A stretch of DNA of 64,000 nt, from assembly GCA_016713335.1 (NCBI GenBank), contig JADJPH010000009.1:62001-126000 (forward strand), written 5' to 3'. The position numbers and the translations under genes were made by a program. Source of the DNA: Candidatus Fredericiella danica (GTDB lineage Bacteria > Chloroflexota > Anaerolineae > Caldilineales > Caldilineaceae). This document shows, one piece after another, positions 39,888 through 49,191 of this stretch. The notes under the pieces are model-generated. The model had not been told where the DNA came from. It saw nothing but the letters and a program-made list of their open reading frames with translations, and made no database searches. Position 1 is the first letter of the stretch. The number at the start of each line of letters is the position of its first letter.

Positions 39888-41099
39888 TCAGGCGGTTTCC
39901 ACCGCCGGGACAGGTGGGAAGCGAATTTTGAGGATCCCGTTTACGAACGTGGCGCCACTGGCATCGCGCTGCGCCAGGATCGAGGGCAGGAGCAATTCGC
40001 GTTTGAAGTTGCCAATGCTGACAAAGAGTTCGTCGCCGCGCTTGGTGAGGCGAACCTTGTCGAGTTCCACTTGGGGCAGCGGCAACTCCAGGACAAAGTC
40101 TTCGCCTTCTTCTTCGACCTTTTGCACCTGGCCGGTGGAAAAGATTGTCCCGGGATCGCGATCGGCAAAGAGACTGGCCGCCAGTTCGCGCAGGCGTGCA
40201 ACACCGACCATCTCCTTGTCGAACCAACGGGAGCGCAAGATCGGCATCGGATAGAAGTCGCGCTCGATTTCGCCAAGGTAGCGCGCCTGAATCTGTTGCA
40301 GATGATGCAGATACGGGTCGGTGCTCGCTTCTGTGATCCAGGTGTTGCCCATGCCGTCGCTGTCGACACCGGGCAGGATGCGATTGACGACGGCGGCATC
40401 GACGGGATAGCCAAAGAGCGAGAGATAGGTGACGGCCCGTGCACCCTCTTTGATCACCATCTTTTCGGGGTTGAGCACGACACGATAGGAGGTGATCGTC
40501 GGGTCGGTGAGTACGACCTGCAGTTCGTTGACACCGTCGACGAACTTGTCCAGCCCGGTGAAGAGGCCCTTATCCGGGACGAATTTGTTCACCAGCCCCA
40601 TGGCGAAGCGCAGCGTCAAATCGCCCCACGCGCGCAAGCGGCCGACGTGCCATTGGAAACTCTCGGGCATCGTGAGCAGCCGGATCGTCTCGCCGGTCGG
40701 GGCGGCATCGACGATGACGCGGTCGAACTGGCCTTCTTTGGCCTGCTTGTTGATATGGAGCAGACTGACGACTTCTTCCATGCCGGGAATGATCGCCATC
40801 TCTTCGGCCACGGCCTTGTTCATCCCCTGCTTGCGGAGGACATTGCCCAGGTACCCCTGCATCTGCCCCCAGTGCTCACGCACTTCTTCAAGCACGTTGA
40901 TTTCCTGGGCAAACAGATTTGGGACGATTTCCTGGGGTTGGCTCCCCAAGGGGACATCCAGACTATCGGCCAGGCTGTGGGCGATGTCGGTGCTCACGAC
41001 CAGCGTCCGGTAACCCAGTTCAGCGCTGCGAATGGCCGATGCTGCGGCGGTCGTGGTCTTGCCGACGCCACCTTTGCCAAGATAAAGAATAATGCGCAT
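39888..41099 (-). CDS. ArsA/Get3-type ATPase with C-terminal Hsp20-like domain
   Basis: A 403-residue P-loop ATPase of the ArsA/Get3 class. Deviant Walker A LGKGGVGKTTTAAA, switch I/ADP region STDIAHSLADSL, switch II VIVDAAPTGETIRLL, then helical DUF-like middle and an ArsA_HSP20 domain (VLELPLPQVELDKVRLTKRG ... LLLPSILA). Members with this tail occur in bacteria lacking other ars genes; there is no arsB, arsC or arsR here, so arsenite efflux is not supported. A chaperone or membrane-protein-targeting role is possible. ATG 41097-41099. Followed by the methyltransferase gene. Confidence 0.9.
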   Translation of the reverse strand: MRIILYLGKGGVGKTTTAAASAIRSAELGYRTLVVSTDIAHSLADSLDVPLGSQPQEIVPNLFAQEINVLEEVREHWGQMQGYLGNVLRKQGMNKAVAEEMAIIPGMEEVVSLLHINKQAKEGQFDRVIVDAAPTGETIRLLTMPESFQWHVGRLRAWGDLTLRFAMGLVNKFVPDKGLFTGLDKFVDGVNELQVVLTDPTITSYRVVLNPEKMVIKEGARAVTYLSLFGYPVDAAVVNRILPGVDSDGMGNTWITEASTDPYLHHLQQIQARYLGEIERDFYPMPILRSRWFDKEMVGVARLRELAASLFADRDPGTIFSTGQVQKVEEEGEDFVLELPLPQVELDKVRLTKRGDELFVSIGNFKRELLLPSILAQRDASGATFVNGILKIRFPPVPAVETA

Positions 41100-41135
41100 A
41101 GTGCAACTTGTCTCCTGTCGCCTAAAGGCCGGAGG

Positions 41136-41834
41136 CTATAACTCGGTTTTCCGTCGTGATTTGCGACGGTTGATCAAGCCCAGCACCCCAATCCCTGCCA
41201 CCAACGCACCGGCGCCGGCCACATAGGCTGCTGCCCGGCTGAGCCCAAACCAGCCACGAATCCGCCACCAGAAGATGGGGAGTTGCGTCCAGTAGGTCCA
41301 CCGCATGGGCCACCTGCTGCCGATTTGCAGCACGTATTTCCCCATGTGATTGTGCGGGCTCCAGACCACCACATAGGCGCGCCCGCCCACGAGCGTCTTG
41401 GTATCGATGACGGGGCCTGGGTAGTAGCGCACTCCGGTCAGCAGATCCTCGACGGGCGCAACCAGTTCGGTTGGCGGCGCCGTGACCACAGCGCTGAAGC
41501 CTGCCGGCAGCGTAAATGGCAGTTTCTGAACGTCGGCGCTGTACGGCAGGCTTTGCGCCACGATCGCAAATGCAGGCACGACGGCGCCACCGATAGGCAG
41601 CACCGGCACCAGCATCTGTACGTGAAGCCGCTCTCCGGCGCGACATTCCGCGCGATAGACATGGACCTGACCCGGCTGCGCCAAGCGATTGAATAGCAGC
41701 CGCTTGGGCTGAAAACCACCCAAGGCCAGGGAGGTAGGCAAGGAACTGCCCGGTGTGCCCGGAAAATCAGGGACGCTTCCGGCCAGGTCAGCGCCTGTAC
41801 GTGCAGGTTGGGAATAAACGACTTGATTCTTCAC
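41136..41834 (-). CDS. Hypothetical protein with C-terminal membrane anchor
   Basis: About 232 residues, family not recognised. An extracytoplasmic-looking beta-rich domain (RLLFNRLAQPGQVHVYRAEC, LHVQMLVPVLPIGG, LPFTLPAGFSAVVTAPP, GGRAYVVVWSPHNHMGKYVL) precedes one helix (AAYVAGAGALVAGIGVLGLI) and a basic tail. The ligand-like pattern GRAYVVVWSP...GKYVLQIG resembles pre-peptidase/PPC-like folds. Start is taken as GTG 41832-41834 because a promoter -10 lies at 41842-41847; no signal peptide is visible, which is odd for this layout and may mean the real N-terminus is broken. It lies upstream of the ArsA-like gene on the same strand. Confidence 0.62.
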   Translation of the reverse strand: MKNQVVYSQPARTGADLAGSVPDFPGTPGSSLPTSLALGGFQPKRLLFNRLAQPGQVHVYRAECRAGERLHVQMLVPVLPIGGAVVPAFAIVAQSLPYSADVQKLPFTLPAGFSAVVTAPPTELVAPVEDLLTGVRYYPGPVIDTKTLVGGRAYVVVWSPHNHMGKYVLQIGSRWPMRWTYWTQLPIFWWRIRGWFGLSRAAAYVAGAGALVAGIGVLGLINRRKSRRKTEL

Positions 41835-41841
41835 ACGCCAA

Positions 41842-41871
41842 AGTCTAGCATCCGGCAAAGTAAAACGTCAA
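41842..41871 (-). promoter_or_regulatory. Putative promoter for the membrane-anchored hypothetical protein/ArsA operon
   Basis: Minus strand TTGACG (41866-41871), 18-nt spacer, TAGACT (41842-41847). It fixes the likely start codon downstream of 41842. Confidence 0.6.
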
Positions 41872-41909
41872 TTCCGTTGCGTTTCGCCAACGGTTAGCCT
41901 GTTTTGCGT

Positions 41910-41957
41910 GGCAACTGGTGCGCCGCATAGCGAATGCTGCGCGGCGCACCAGTTGCC
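41910..41957. repeat. 17-bp perfect inverted repeat in a divergent promoter region
   Basis: Arms GGCAACTGGTGCGCCGC (41910-41926) and its exact complement (41941-41957) around a 14-nt loop, between divergent genes at 41834 and 42081. No U-tract on either side, and no gene ends here to need a terminator. Confidence 0.8.
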
Positions 41958-42080
41958 TGCAATACTGTACGTAAGCTCTGTACAAACGTTGCAGCCGGCT
42001 GCGCACTGTTAAGTCAAGTGTAGCAGCGTGCGTGCCTCGAAGTTTTGCATGCGCTACCACCATCGATTAGGATTAGCCCC

Positions 42081-43094
42081 ATGTCCACTGCAAGCCCCAA
42101 CGTCCGTCCTGTGATCTCGTTAGTCATCCCTGTCTGGAATGAAGAAGCCGTCCTGCCGGCACTCTACGCGCGCCTGCTTGAAGTCATGAGCCGCATGGGC
42201 GAGAGCTGGGAAGTGATCTTCATCAACGATGGTAGCCGGGATCGCACGCTCCCGATGTTACTTGAACTCCACAATCGCGACGAACGCGTCAAAGTGATCA
42301 ACTTTAGCCGCAATTTCGGCCATCAAATCGCCATTACGGCCGGGTTTGATGCGGCGGATGGTGACGCGGTCATCGTGATGGATGCCGATCTGCAGGATCC
42401 ACCGGAGACTTTGCTACGGCTGATTGAGAAATGGCGCGAAGGCTATGATGTGGTCTATGCGGTGCGGATTAAGCGGGAAGGTGAGACGAAGTTCAAACTT
42501 TGGACTGCCTCGATCTTCTACCGGTTGATCCGGTCGATCGCCGATATTGAGATTCCACTCGACGCCGGCGATTTTCGGTTGATGGATCGGCGCGTCGTGC
42601 TTGCCCTGCGGCGCTTGCGCGAGCGAAATCGCTTTATGCGCGGGCTTAGCAGTTGGATTGGCTTCAAGCAGGTGGCCGTCGAGTATGAGCGGGCAGCGCG
42701 GTTTGCCGGTGAAACCAAGTATCCCTTTCGGAAAATGTTCCGTTTGGCGGCCAACGCCATCACCAGCTTTAGCCATGTTCCGTTGCAGTTGGCGACCTAC
42801 ACCGGCTTTGTTCTCGCCGGCATCAGCTTGCTGGGGATCTTGATTGCCGTGCTCGGTCGCCTTTTTGGCGGCGCTGCTTTCTTTGGCGGGCAGGCGACGA
42901 CGTTGGTGTCGGTTTTATTTCTGGGCGGCATTCAGTTGATCTTTCTGGGGATCATTGGCGAATACCTGGGGCGCGTATACGACGAAGTGAAGAATCGTCC
43001 GCTCTATGTTGTCGCCGATGCGTATGGCCTGGATGAGAGCCAGCGCCTGGGTCTTTTCACAGGCAACCCCGGCATTTCAGATCCGGATAGTTGA
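42081..43094 (+). CDS. GT2 family glycosyltransferase (DPM1/GtrB-like) with two C-terminal helices
   Basis: A 337-residue polyprenyl-phosphate sugar transferase type protein. The GT-A domain shows SLVIPVWNEEAVLPALYARL, FINDGSRDRTLPMLLEL, FSRNFGHQIAITAGFDAADG and the catalytic DxD region VIVMDADLQDPPE; then GDFRLMDRRVV and two transmembrane helices (LATYTGFVLAGISLLGILIA; TLVSVLFLGGIQLIFLGIIG) followed by EYLGRVYDEVKNRPLYVV. It would charge undecaprenyl-phosphate with a sugar for export or cell-envelope glycosylation. ATG 42081. It converges on the SARP gene with an 86-nt gap lacking a clear terminator. Confidence 0.92.
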   Translation: MSTASPNVRPVISLVIPVWNEEAVLPALYARLLEVMSRMGESWEVIFINDGSRDRTLPMLLELHNRDERVKVINFSRNFGHQIAITAGFDAADGDAVIVMDADLQDPPETLLRLIEKWREGYDVVYAVRIKREGETKFKLWTASIFYRLIRSIADIEIPLDAGDFRLMDRRVVLALRRLRERNRFMRGLSSWIGFKQVAVEYERAARFAGETKYPFRKMFRLAANAITSFSHVPLQLATYTGFVLAGISLLGILIAVLGRLFGGAAFFGGQATTLVSVLFLGGIQLIFLGIIGEYLGRVYDEVKNRPLYVVADAYGLDESQRLGLFTGNPGISDPDS

Positions 43095-43180
43095 GTGCCG
43101 CCTGCAGTGAAAACCCTCCCGCCAAGCCGCAAAGACGCCAAGAAAAAGCAACACCGAGAAGAGCACAAAGAAGATCGGTA

Positions 43181-46100
43181 CTACTGGTGTCGCTGCTGGT
43201 ATGCCTCGCAAATTGAACGATTCTCGGCCACGCGGTCCAGATAGGCGCGGCGTGTCTCTTCGTCCCAGATTTCGCGCGCACGCTGTTGTAGTCTGCGATA
43301 TGCTTCCGCCAACACCTGTTCAGCATGCGTGTCATTGGCAAATGAAAGCGCCTGGTAGCATTGCCAGTATGTTCGGAAGAATTCGACGGCCATAGCAAAC
43401 CCCGGCGCCATGATGATGGGCAGCATTTCGAGTGCGTAACGCCGAGCCGCTGCGGCATCCTGGCGTGCCACCGCCAGGACGGCAAGCCCGCCAATATCCG
43501 ACGCAGATTGCTGGGTCTGTCCAAGCAACTGTCGCCATTGCAGCGCTTCTTCATAGGCGGCCTGCGCATCCTCGTATCGCCCCAATGCATGGAAGGTATT
43601 GCCGAGTGACGTCAACGCGTAGGCTTGCTCATCGCGCAAACCACGCTGAATGGCAAGCCCCAATGCTTCATAGAGGTACCGGAGGGCAAGTTCCTGGTTG
43701 CCGGACTGGTGTGCGTTCAGACCGAGATTCGCCAGCACCTTGGCCTTGATATTTTGGTCGCCGCTCTCATTCTGAATCTCCAAAGTCTGGTTATAGAAGA
43801 TGCGTGCGCGTGTGTAGTCGCTGAGTTGCTGCGCAATGGCCCCGAGCAGATTGACGGACAGGATCAGGGTTGCGCGGTCGCCCACCTTGCGGCACAATTC
43901 CATGACCTGCTCGCAACAACTGCGCGCCGCCTGATAGCGCCCCTGGTAGTAGTAGCTGATGCCCAACTGATTGAGGGCGCGCGCCTCATCGAGGGGCAGG
44001 CTGCGCTGCCGGCTCAAGTGCACAGCGGCCAGCGATTCGGTGATGCTGCGCTCGTGTTCGCCTGCATAAAGTAGCACACGGCTGAGCAGCACCTGGGCGC
44101 GGATACGCCAATGCGGCGCAACATGGTCGCTTGCACTCAAGCTGACGCGCGCAAGCGTCGTGCGTGCATCTGCAAAGTTGCCGAGAAAGAATGCGGCGCG
44201 CCCATACTCGAGCCCCGCAACGGCGCCGATTTCGGGATCCTCTGCCTGCTGATGCTCCGGATACAGTGCGGCTTGCACAGCCGCCGCGGCTGTGGTGTAG
44301 CGCGCCGCACAATTTTCGATCAGTGCCTGGCAATTGTTCACCCGTGCCAGCAACGCGGCGGCGGCGGGAATCTCATCTGCCAGCGAGCGTAATCGGTGTG
44401 CGGTCGTTGCCAGGAGTTCGCCCGCCTCGTCGAAGGGGCCTTGAAAGGCGTAGTAATGGGCAAGTTGTTCGACAAGCACCTGTAGCCAGGCAAGATTGCC
44501 CGCACTCAAGGCGAAATGCAAGGCCGCGTGCAAATTCGGCAGTTCCGTTTGCAGCGCGTGCAAGTTGCTGGCATGGCGCTGGTTGCCGGTGATCACGTCA
44601 TGCCGTTGCGCAACGCCAGCATAATAAGCTGCGTGACGGTCCCTTGTTTGCTGTGCAAGATCCGCGCGCACGGCGAGCAATTCTGCGATGTATTGGTGCA
44701 GCACAGGGTGCAACCGATACCGGCGCGGCGCATCGCGGTTTGAACCGTGTTCAGAGGCCCCAACCACCTGCACCAATGAGCGCTGCACGAGGGCAAGCAG
44801 CGACTGCATGGAGACGTCTGCCACCGCAAGGGCCGCTTCGTCTGTGAAGCCATCGTCAAAGATGGCGAGTTTCACATAGGCCGCACGGTCGGGGTCCGGC
44901 AGCGACTGCCAGGATGACTCAAAGACGGCGCGCAGGCTGCGTTGGCGCGCAGGTACATTGCGGAGATCGGTGGACAGGACATCCAGGTTGCGCTCAATGG
45001 TGTCGGCAATCACACGGCAGGTAAAGATGCGCGTCAGTGAGGCTGCCAGGTGGATCCCCAAGGGTAATCCATCCACGGTGCGGCAGATTTTGCCGATGGC
45101 ATCCATTTCATCTGGATTGAGGGGCTCGTTGCGGCGGCCGAGACCCTGTTCGATGAACAGCCGGCACGCAGGGTACAACTGGAGGTGCGTTGTGGAATCA
45201 TGCAGTTGCGGGTACGCCAGACCGGACACTTCGACAACCACTTCACCGACAAAGCGCAGCGGTTCCCGCGAGGTCGTCAGGATCTTCACACCAGGCGCCT
45301 GCTCCAAGATTTCGAGCACGAGATCGGCCGAGTGGATGAGGTGATCGATATTGTCGAGAATAAGCAGCACCTGCTTGTCGCGCAGATAGGTCTCCACCTG
45401 TTGTTCGACCGGTTGATTCCCGTTCAAGGCCAAATTCACGGCGCGGGCAATCTGTTCAGAGAGCAATGCCGCGTCCGGGGCGCTTTCGAGCCGCACCAGA
45501 AAGATGCCGTGACCAAACCGCACCGGCCGATCGTCACGCTCGATCAAGCGGCGCGCCGTTTCTTGTGCAAGGTGAGTTTTGCCAGCGCCGCCCAGCCCTA
45601 CCAACGTGATCAGCCGGCAGTCCGGTGACAGCAGTTGGCGTTCAAGATACGCCAACTCCTCCTCGCCCGATGAGGGGATAGAGCGATGCTGGGACGTTGT
45701 GAGGCGCCGACCGCCAACGTGGGTGGGGCGCGTGGAACGCACCCCCAGTGGTTCCGGGTTGCAGGCCGCGTTGGCTGGCCATGGTTGCGTACAGTTCACG
45801 CGTTTCGAGTTCCGGCTCGTCTGTACCGTTCGCCTCCATGCGCGCCTGAAGACCCTCAAAGACGGCACGCACCAGTTCATCCTGATCGGCGCGATAGTAA
45901 AGGCGCATCAAACTGCGCACTGCGGCCTGGTCGCAGGGATCAAACGCCAGCCATCGCTCGCCCAATGCAATGCCATCGGCAAGACGGCCATTGAACAGGC
46001 AATTTTCAGTCAGGCTGCGATAGGCTAACCGCATCAATTGGGCGGCCCGATTGCGTTCCTCCTCCACCCAGGCCATGAAGGCGGGTGCGTATGGCAACCC

Positions 46101-46526
46101 AAATTCATCCAGAAAGGGGCCGTGATACAAAGCGAGACCGGTGCGCAAGGCGGTTTCAACTTCAGGTGAAATCACGGTGTGTGGCGCAATCTGCTGGAGG
46201 TTATCGACTATCGCCTGCTCTAGCACCAAGACATCCGCCCAGACGTGGCAGTCCGGGGCGAGGCTGACGGATTGCCGGGTGGATTCCAGGCACTCACCGA
46301 CGATGGCGCGCAGTTTGGTGAGCGCGACGCGCAAATTGGTTGAACCACTCACCAATTGGTCGCCCCAGAGCAAGTGGAGAATTTGATCCCGGCTATGCAC
46401 ACGCTGTTGGTGCGCCAGATAGATGAGCAGCGCCGCGGTCTTGCGTGGCATCCGCTGCTCAATGCGGCGCCCGTTTAGCGTGATCTCATAGTTGCCTAAG
46501 AGTTTGAACTCAAGTTGATACTGCAT
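43181..46526 (-). CDS. SARP/BTAD transcriptional regulator with NB-ARC ATPase and TPR domains (one frameshift)
   Basis: A large AfsR-like regulator of about 1115 residues. N-terminal winged helix DNA-binding domain (FKLLGNYEITLNGRRIEQRM, RDQILHLLWGDQ, LRVALTKLRAIVG), bacterial transcriptional activation domain (ALYHGPFLDEFGLPYAPAFM ... EERNRAAQLMRLAYRSL), AAA/NB-ARC module with Walker A LVGLGGAGKTHLAQETARRL and Walker B VLLILDNIDHL, then about ten TPR-like repeats (LGISYYYQGRYQAARSCCEQ, LGNTFHALGRYEDAQAAYEE). The frame shifts near 45665, where YPLIGR joins EEELAYLERQLL. ATG 46524-46526. Target genes and inducer unknown; no regulated cluster is adjacent. Confidence 0.88.
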
Positions 46527-46687
46527 GCGACTGCGCGTCCGTGGGATTAACGATCTAACGGTAACTTTAACGATAATTGCCGTCGAAAGCAAGCCGTGGA
46601 AAAGTTATAATGTGGGTGCAGGGAGCCACTTAATGCCTATCCCCCGGGTAGTAGGTGCTTCCTGCTTTTTTGTTCCTGCGTCACGGA

Positions 46688-46759
46688 CACGGCAGTGCCG
46701 TGACCCTACGATCGGGCGGGGGGAGGATTCGTCGGCGACACGGACACGGCAGTGCCGTG
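46688..46759. repeat. Two copies of palindromic repeat CACGGCAGTGCCGTG
   Basis: Identical 15-mers at 46688-46702 and 46745-46759, each in context ACGGACACGGCAGTGCCGTG and followed by a CCCTAC-type end. REP-like. They lie in the 420-nt gap 46527-46946, which also contains the G-rich tract and no gene. Confidence 0.78.
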
Positions 46760-46796
46760 GCCCCTACAGGGTCTTGGACGATAGAGGGTGCCCGCC

Positions 46797-46905
46797 CCGC
46801 CGGGGCGCCGCCCGGCGGGGGGCCGGGGGGCGCCGGGGGCGGGGGGCGCCCGGGGGGCGGGGGGGGCCGGGGGGGGCGGGGGGGGCGGGGGGGAGGGGGG
46901 GATTC
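46797..46905. repeat. G-rich low-complexity tract
   Basis: About 110 nt of almost pure G with scattered C, made of many runs of 4-9 Gs. It could fold into G-quadruplexes on the plus strand, or be an artefact like the G50 run at 17841. Pro/Gly-rich frames across it are not believed. Confidence 0.85.
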
Positions 46906-46946
46906 TTCGATGATCCCGGACACAGGACCCTACCTGCGCAGATTCG

Positions 46947-47825
46947 CTAGAGACTCTGGAAGATCTCGGTCGCAACCCGGTGAATGATCGAATGGCGATA
47001 GGCCAGCGCGTCGATGTCGTGACTGTAACCGCCGCCAATGACGCATGCCACTGGAATTCCCAGGCTCACGCAACGTTGCAGGACCATTGTATCGCGCTGG
47101 AAGAGCCCGGCGTCGGTGAGTGCCAACTTACCAAGGGCATCCTCACGATGCGGGTCGACGCCGGCATCATAGAGGACAAGGTCGGGGCGGAAGCCGGCGC
47201 TCACCTCCGTGAGGTGGGATTCGAGCGTGGCGAGGTAGGGTGTATCCGTTGTGCCTGGCGGCAGGGCAACATCCAGGTCACTCTGTTGTTTGCGATATGG
47301 AAAGTTGGCGTCGCAGTGGATCGAGAAGGTGAAGATGTCGGGGTCATGCTGGAGAATGGCGGCGGTCCCGTCGCCCTGGTGGACATCCAGGTCGACGATC
47401 AGCACCCGGCGGGCGCGCTCCTGCTGGATCAGGTGGCGCGCGGTAACGGCCAGATCGTTGAAGATGCAGTAGCCTGAGCCGAAGTCGTAGTGGGCGTGGT
47501 GGGTGCCACCCGCCGTGCTGCACGCCAGGCCATGCTGCAGTGCAAGTTCGGCGGTGAGGAGCGTGCTCGCCAGGGCTGTGCGTGTCCGGAGGGCGAGTGC
47601 CGGGCTCCAGGGAAAGCCAATGCGCCGCATGGCGCGGTCATCGAGCCGCCCCTCCAGATAGTGTGCGACATACTCGGGGGCATGCGCCAGTGTGATCGTC
47701 GTCGTCGGCGCCGGTTCAGGGCAGTGAAATTGGTCTGGCGCGGCCACGCCGTCGCGCACCAGAATCTCGTAGAGCCGGCCAAACTTGGCCATTGGGAAGC
47801 GGTGGCCTGCCGGCAGTGCCACCAC
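46947..47825 (-). CDS. Histone deacetylase family (AcuC-like) hydrolase
   Basis: A 292-residue zinc amidohydrolase of the arginase/deacetylase fold. Motifs: GHRFPMAKFGRLYEILVRDG, STAGGTHHAHYDFGSGYCIF (active-site His pair), VLIVDLDVHQGDGTAAILQH (zinc Asp and His), LVLYDAGVDPHREDALGKLA (zinc Asp), CVIGGGYSHDIDALAYRHSI. Bacterial members deacetylate small amides or acetyl-lysines. Homologous sequence (LPIVYHPDHV) reaches about nine codons upstream of the GTG used here (47825), up to the tdk stop, without a proper start codon, so the true start is uncertain. It follows tdk on the same strand. Confidence 0.87.
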   Translation of the reverse strand: MVALPAGHRFPMAKFGRLYEILVRDGVAAPDQFHCPEPAPTTTITLAHAPEYVAHYLEGRLDDRAMRRIGFPWSPALALRTRTALASTLLTAELALQHGLACSTAGGTHHAHYDFGSGYCIFNDLAVTARHLIQQERARRVLIVDLDVHQGDGTAAILQHDPDIFTFSIHCDANFPYRKQQSDLDVALPPGTTDTPYLATLESHLTEVSAGFRPDLVLYDAGVDPHREDALGKLALTDAGLFQRDTMVLQRCVSLGIPVACVIGGGYSHDIDALAYRHSIIHRVATEIFQSL

Positions 47826-47859
47826 GTGATCCGGGTGATAGACGATTGGTAGCGTAGGT

Positions 47860-48453
47860 TTACGTCACTTCCGGTTTACCGGGAACTTCATGGCAGGTCC
47901 GGCAGCGCGCCTCGTAGCTCTCGCTGCCGCCAACCAGGATCACGGGATCGTCATAGCGAGCCGGCCGGCCGTTGATCAGGCGCTGGGTGCGGCTGGCGGA
48001 AGAGCCACAAACCACACAGATTGCGTGCAACTTGTCGATGCGTTCAGCGCGTGCCAGCAGCATGGGCATGGGGCCAAACGGTTCACCCCGGAAGTCCTGA
48101 TCCAGCCCTGCCACAATGACGCACAACCCGCGATTTGCAAGTTCATCGCAGACCGCAACGATGCCGGCGTCAAAAAACTGCACCTCGTCAATGGCGACGA
48201 CCTGTGTGTCCGGTTGGAGCAGGGTCAGAATCTCGGCGGAAGCGCCCACGATCACGGCGTCTTCGCGGGCAATGCCGCTGTGTGACGCAACGCGTACGAG
48301 GCCATAGCGATTGTCGATGGCCGGTTTGAAGATCTGGAGTTTCTTGCGTGCAATCTCCACGCGGCGGACGCGGCGCAAGAGTTCTTCGGTCTTGCCGCTG
48401 AACATCGAACCGCAGACAAGTTCGATCCATCCGCCATTCGGTTGGTAATGCAT
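47860..48453 (-). CDS. tdk: Thymidine kinase (type II)
   Basis: A 197-residue salvage enzyme phosphorylating thymidine. P-loop GSMFSGKTEELLRRVRR, Walker B-like VVAIDEVQFF, GLDQDFRGEPFG, zinc-binding cysteines CVVCGSSASRTQR and CRTCHEVPG, and substrate loop GGSESYEARC. ATG 48451-48453 directly before HYQPNGGWIELVCG. An intrinsic terminator of the rpmE operon lies just upstream, so tdk should have its own promoter. Confidence 0.95.
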   Translation of the reverse strand: MHYQPNGGWIELVCGSMFSGKTEELLRRVRRVEIARKKLQIFKPAIDNRYGLVRVASHSGIAREDAVIVGASAEILTLLQPDTQVVAIDEVQFFDAGIVAVCDELANRGLCVIVAGLDQDFRGEPFGPMPMLLARAERIDKLHAICVVCGSSASRTQRLINGRPARYDDPVILVGGSESYEARCRTCHEVPGKPEVT

Positions 48454-48502
48454 AGGGTTCCGTACCTTGGTCGTGTTGGCGCTGGCCGAGCGCAAAAGAA
48501 AA

Positions 48503-48526
48503 GGGCAGAGATCAACTCTCCGCCCC
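48503..48526 (-). terminator. Intrinsic terminator after rpmE
   Basis: On the minus strand a GGGCGGAGA / TCTCTGCCC stem with one mismatch, followed by TTTTCTTTT. It ends the rplU-rpmA-rpmE transcript. Confidence 0.8.
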
Positions 48527-48553
48527 TCTTGTTACGATCCTCAATTGCTCCCG

Positions 48554-48901
48554 TTAGTCGGCGCCTGGGAGGTTGTACTTGGCGTAGACTTCGGCGGCCG
48601 CCGTATCGGCATCGCCACCGCGGGCGCGCGCCTTGCGGGCGGCGTCGTCGGCTTCCTTGCGCACCTGAAGTTCCAGTTCGCGACGTGCGGTCTCGCTTTG
48701 GCGGCGTTCGAGACGCTTCATGAAGCGTTCGACCTGGCCCGCCGTGTCAACGATGCGCTGCTCGCCCGTGAAGTAGGGGTGGCAGGCGCTGCAAACGTCG
48801 GTGCGGATTTCGGGCACGGTGCTGCCCGTAATCCAACTGTTGCCGCACGAGCAAATGATGCGTGCGGACGGGTAGTACTTGGGATGGATATCTGCCTTCA
48901 T
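48554..48901 (-). CDS. rpmE: 50S ribosomal protein L31, zinc-type, with long C-terminal extension
   Basis: 115 residues. The first 65 are L31 (MKADIHPKYYPSARIICSCG, SACHPYFTGEQRIVDTAGQV, VERFMKRL) with the C+ cysteine set IICSCG...VCSACH for a zinc ion. The remainder, absent from typical L31, is a charged helix-prone tail (RRQSETARRELELQVRKEAD ...). Final gene of rplU-rpmA-rpmE, one base after rpmA's stop. Confidence 0.93.
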   Translation of the reverse strand: MKADIHPKYYPSARIICSCGNSWITGSTVPEIRTDVCSACHPYFTGEQRIVDTAGQVERFMKRLERRQSETARRELELQVRKEADDAARKARARGGDADTAAAEVYAKYNLPGAD

Positions 48902-48902
48902 G

Positions 48903-49164
48903 TTATTTCACCTTTTCCGGGTGCACGCAGACCGTCTTGCGGCCCTTGACGGCCCACTCGAAGGTCACAAAACCGTCGGCAGTGGCAAAGAGGGTGTCAT
49001 CCCTGCCGATGCCGACGTTGACGCCGGGATAGAACTTAGTGCCATGTTGGCGAACCAAGATGTTGCCGGCGCGCACGAATTGACCGCCAAAGCGCTTGAC
49101 GCCCAGGCGCTGAGAATTGGAATCGCGACCATTGCGGCTAGAACCGCCACCTTTTTTGTGCCAT
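48903..49164 (-). CDS. rpmA: 50S ribosomal protein L27 (frame break in second-third codon)
   Basis: Matches L27 throughout: KKGGGSSRNGRDSNSQRLGV, FVRAGNILVRQHGTKFYPGV, GRDDTLFATADGFVTFE. ATG 49162-49164 lies 9 nt from AAGGAG (49174-49179) and reads MA, but then the frame is off: two bases (CA of a CACA) appear missing before CACAAAAAA, so MAHKKGGG cannot be read. In the correct downstream frame the nearest ATG is 49211, inside rplU. As L27 is important for peptidyl transfer and normally starts MAHKK, a consensus error is more likely than a real change. Confidence 0.92.
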
Positions 49165-49191
49165 TTCGATTCACTCCTTTCGTGCCAACGC

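Noticed and set aside
39888..41099. Arsenic resistance operon
   Set aside because: Only an ArsA-like ATPase with an Hsp20-like tail is present; no arsB, arsC, arsD or arsR gene nearby.
40071..41141. 356-codon plus-strand open frame opposite the ArsA-like gene
   Set aside because: Antisense shadow of a clear P-loop ATPase gene.
46525..46950. Gly/Arg- or Pro-rich frames around the G-rich tract
   Set aside because: Low-complexity translation of G runs without ribosome sites or homology.
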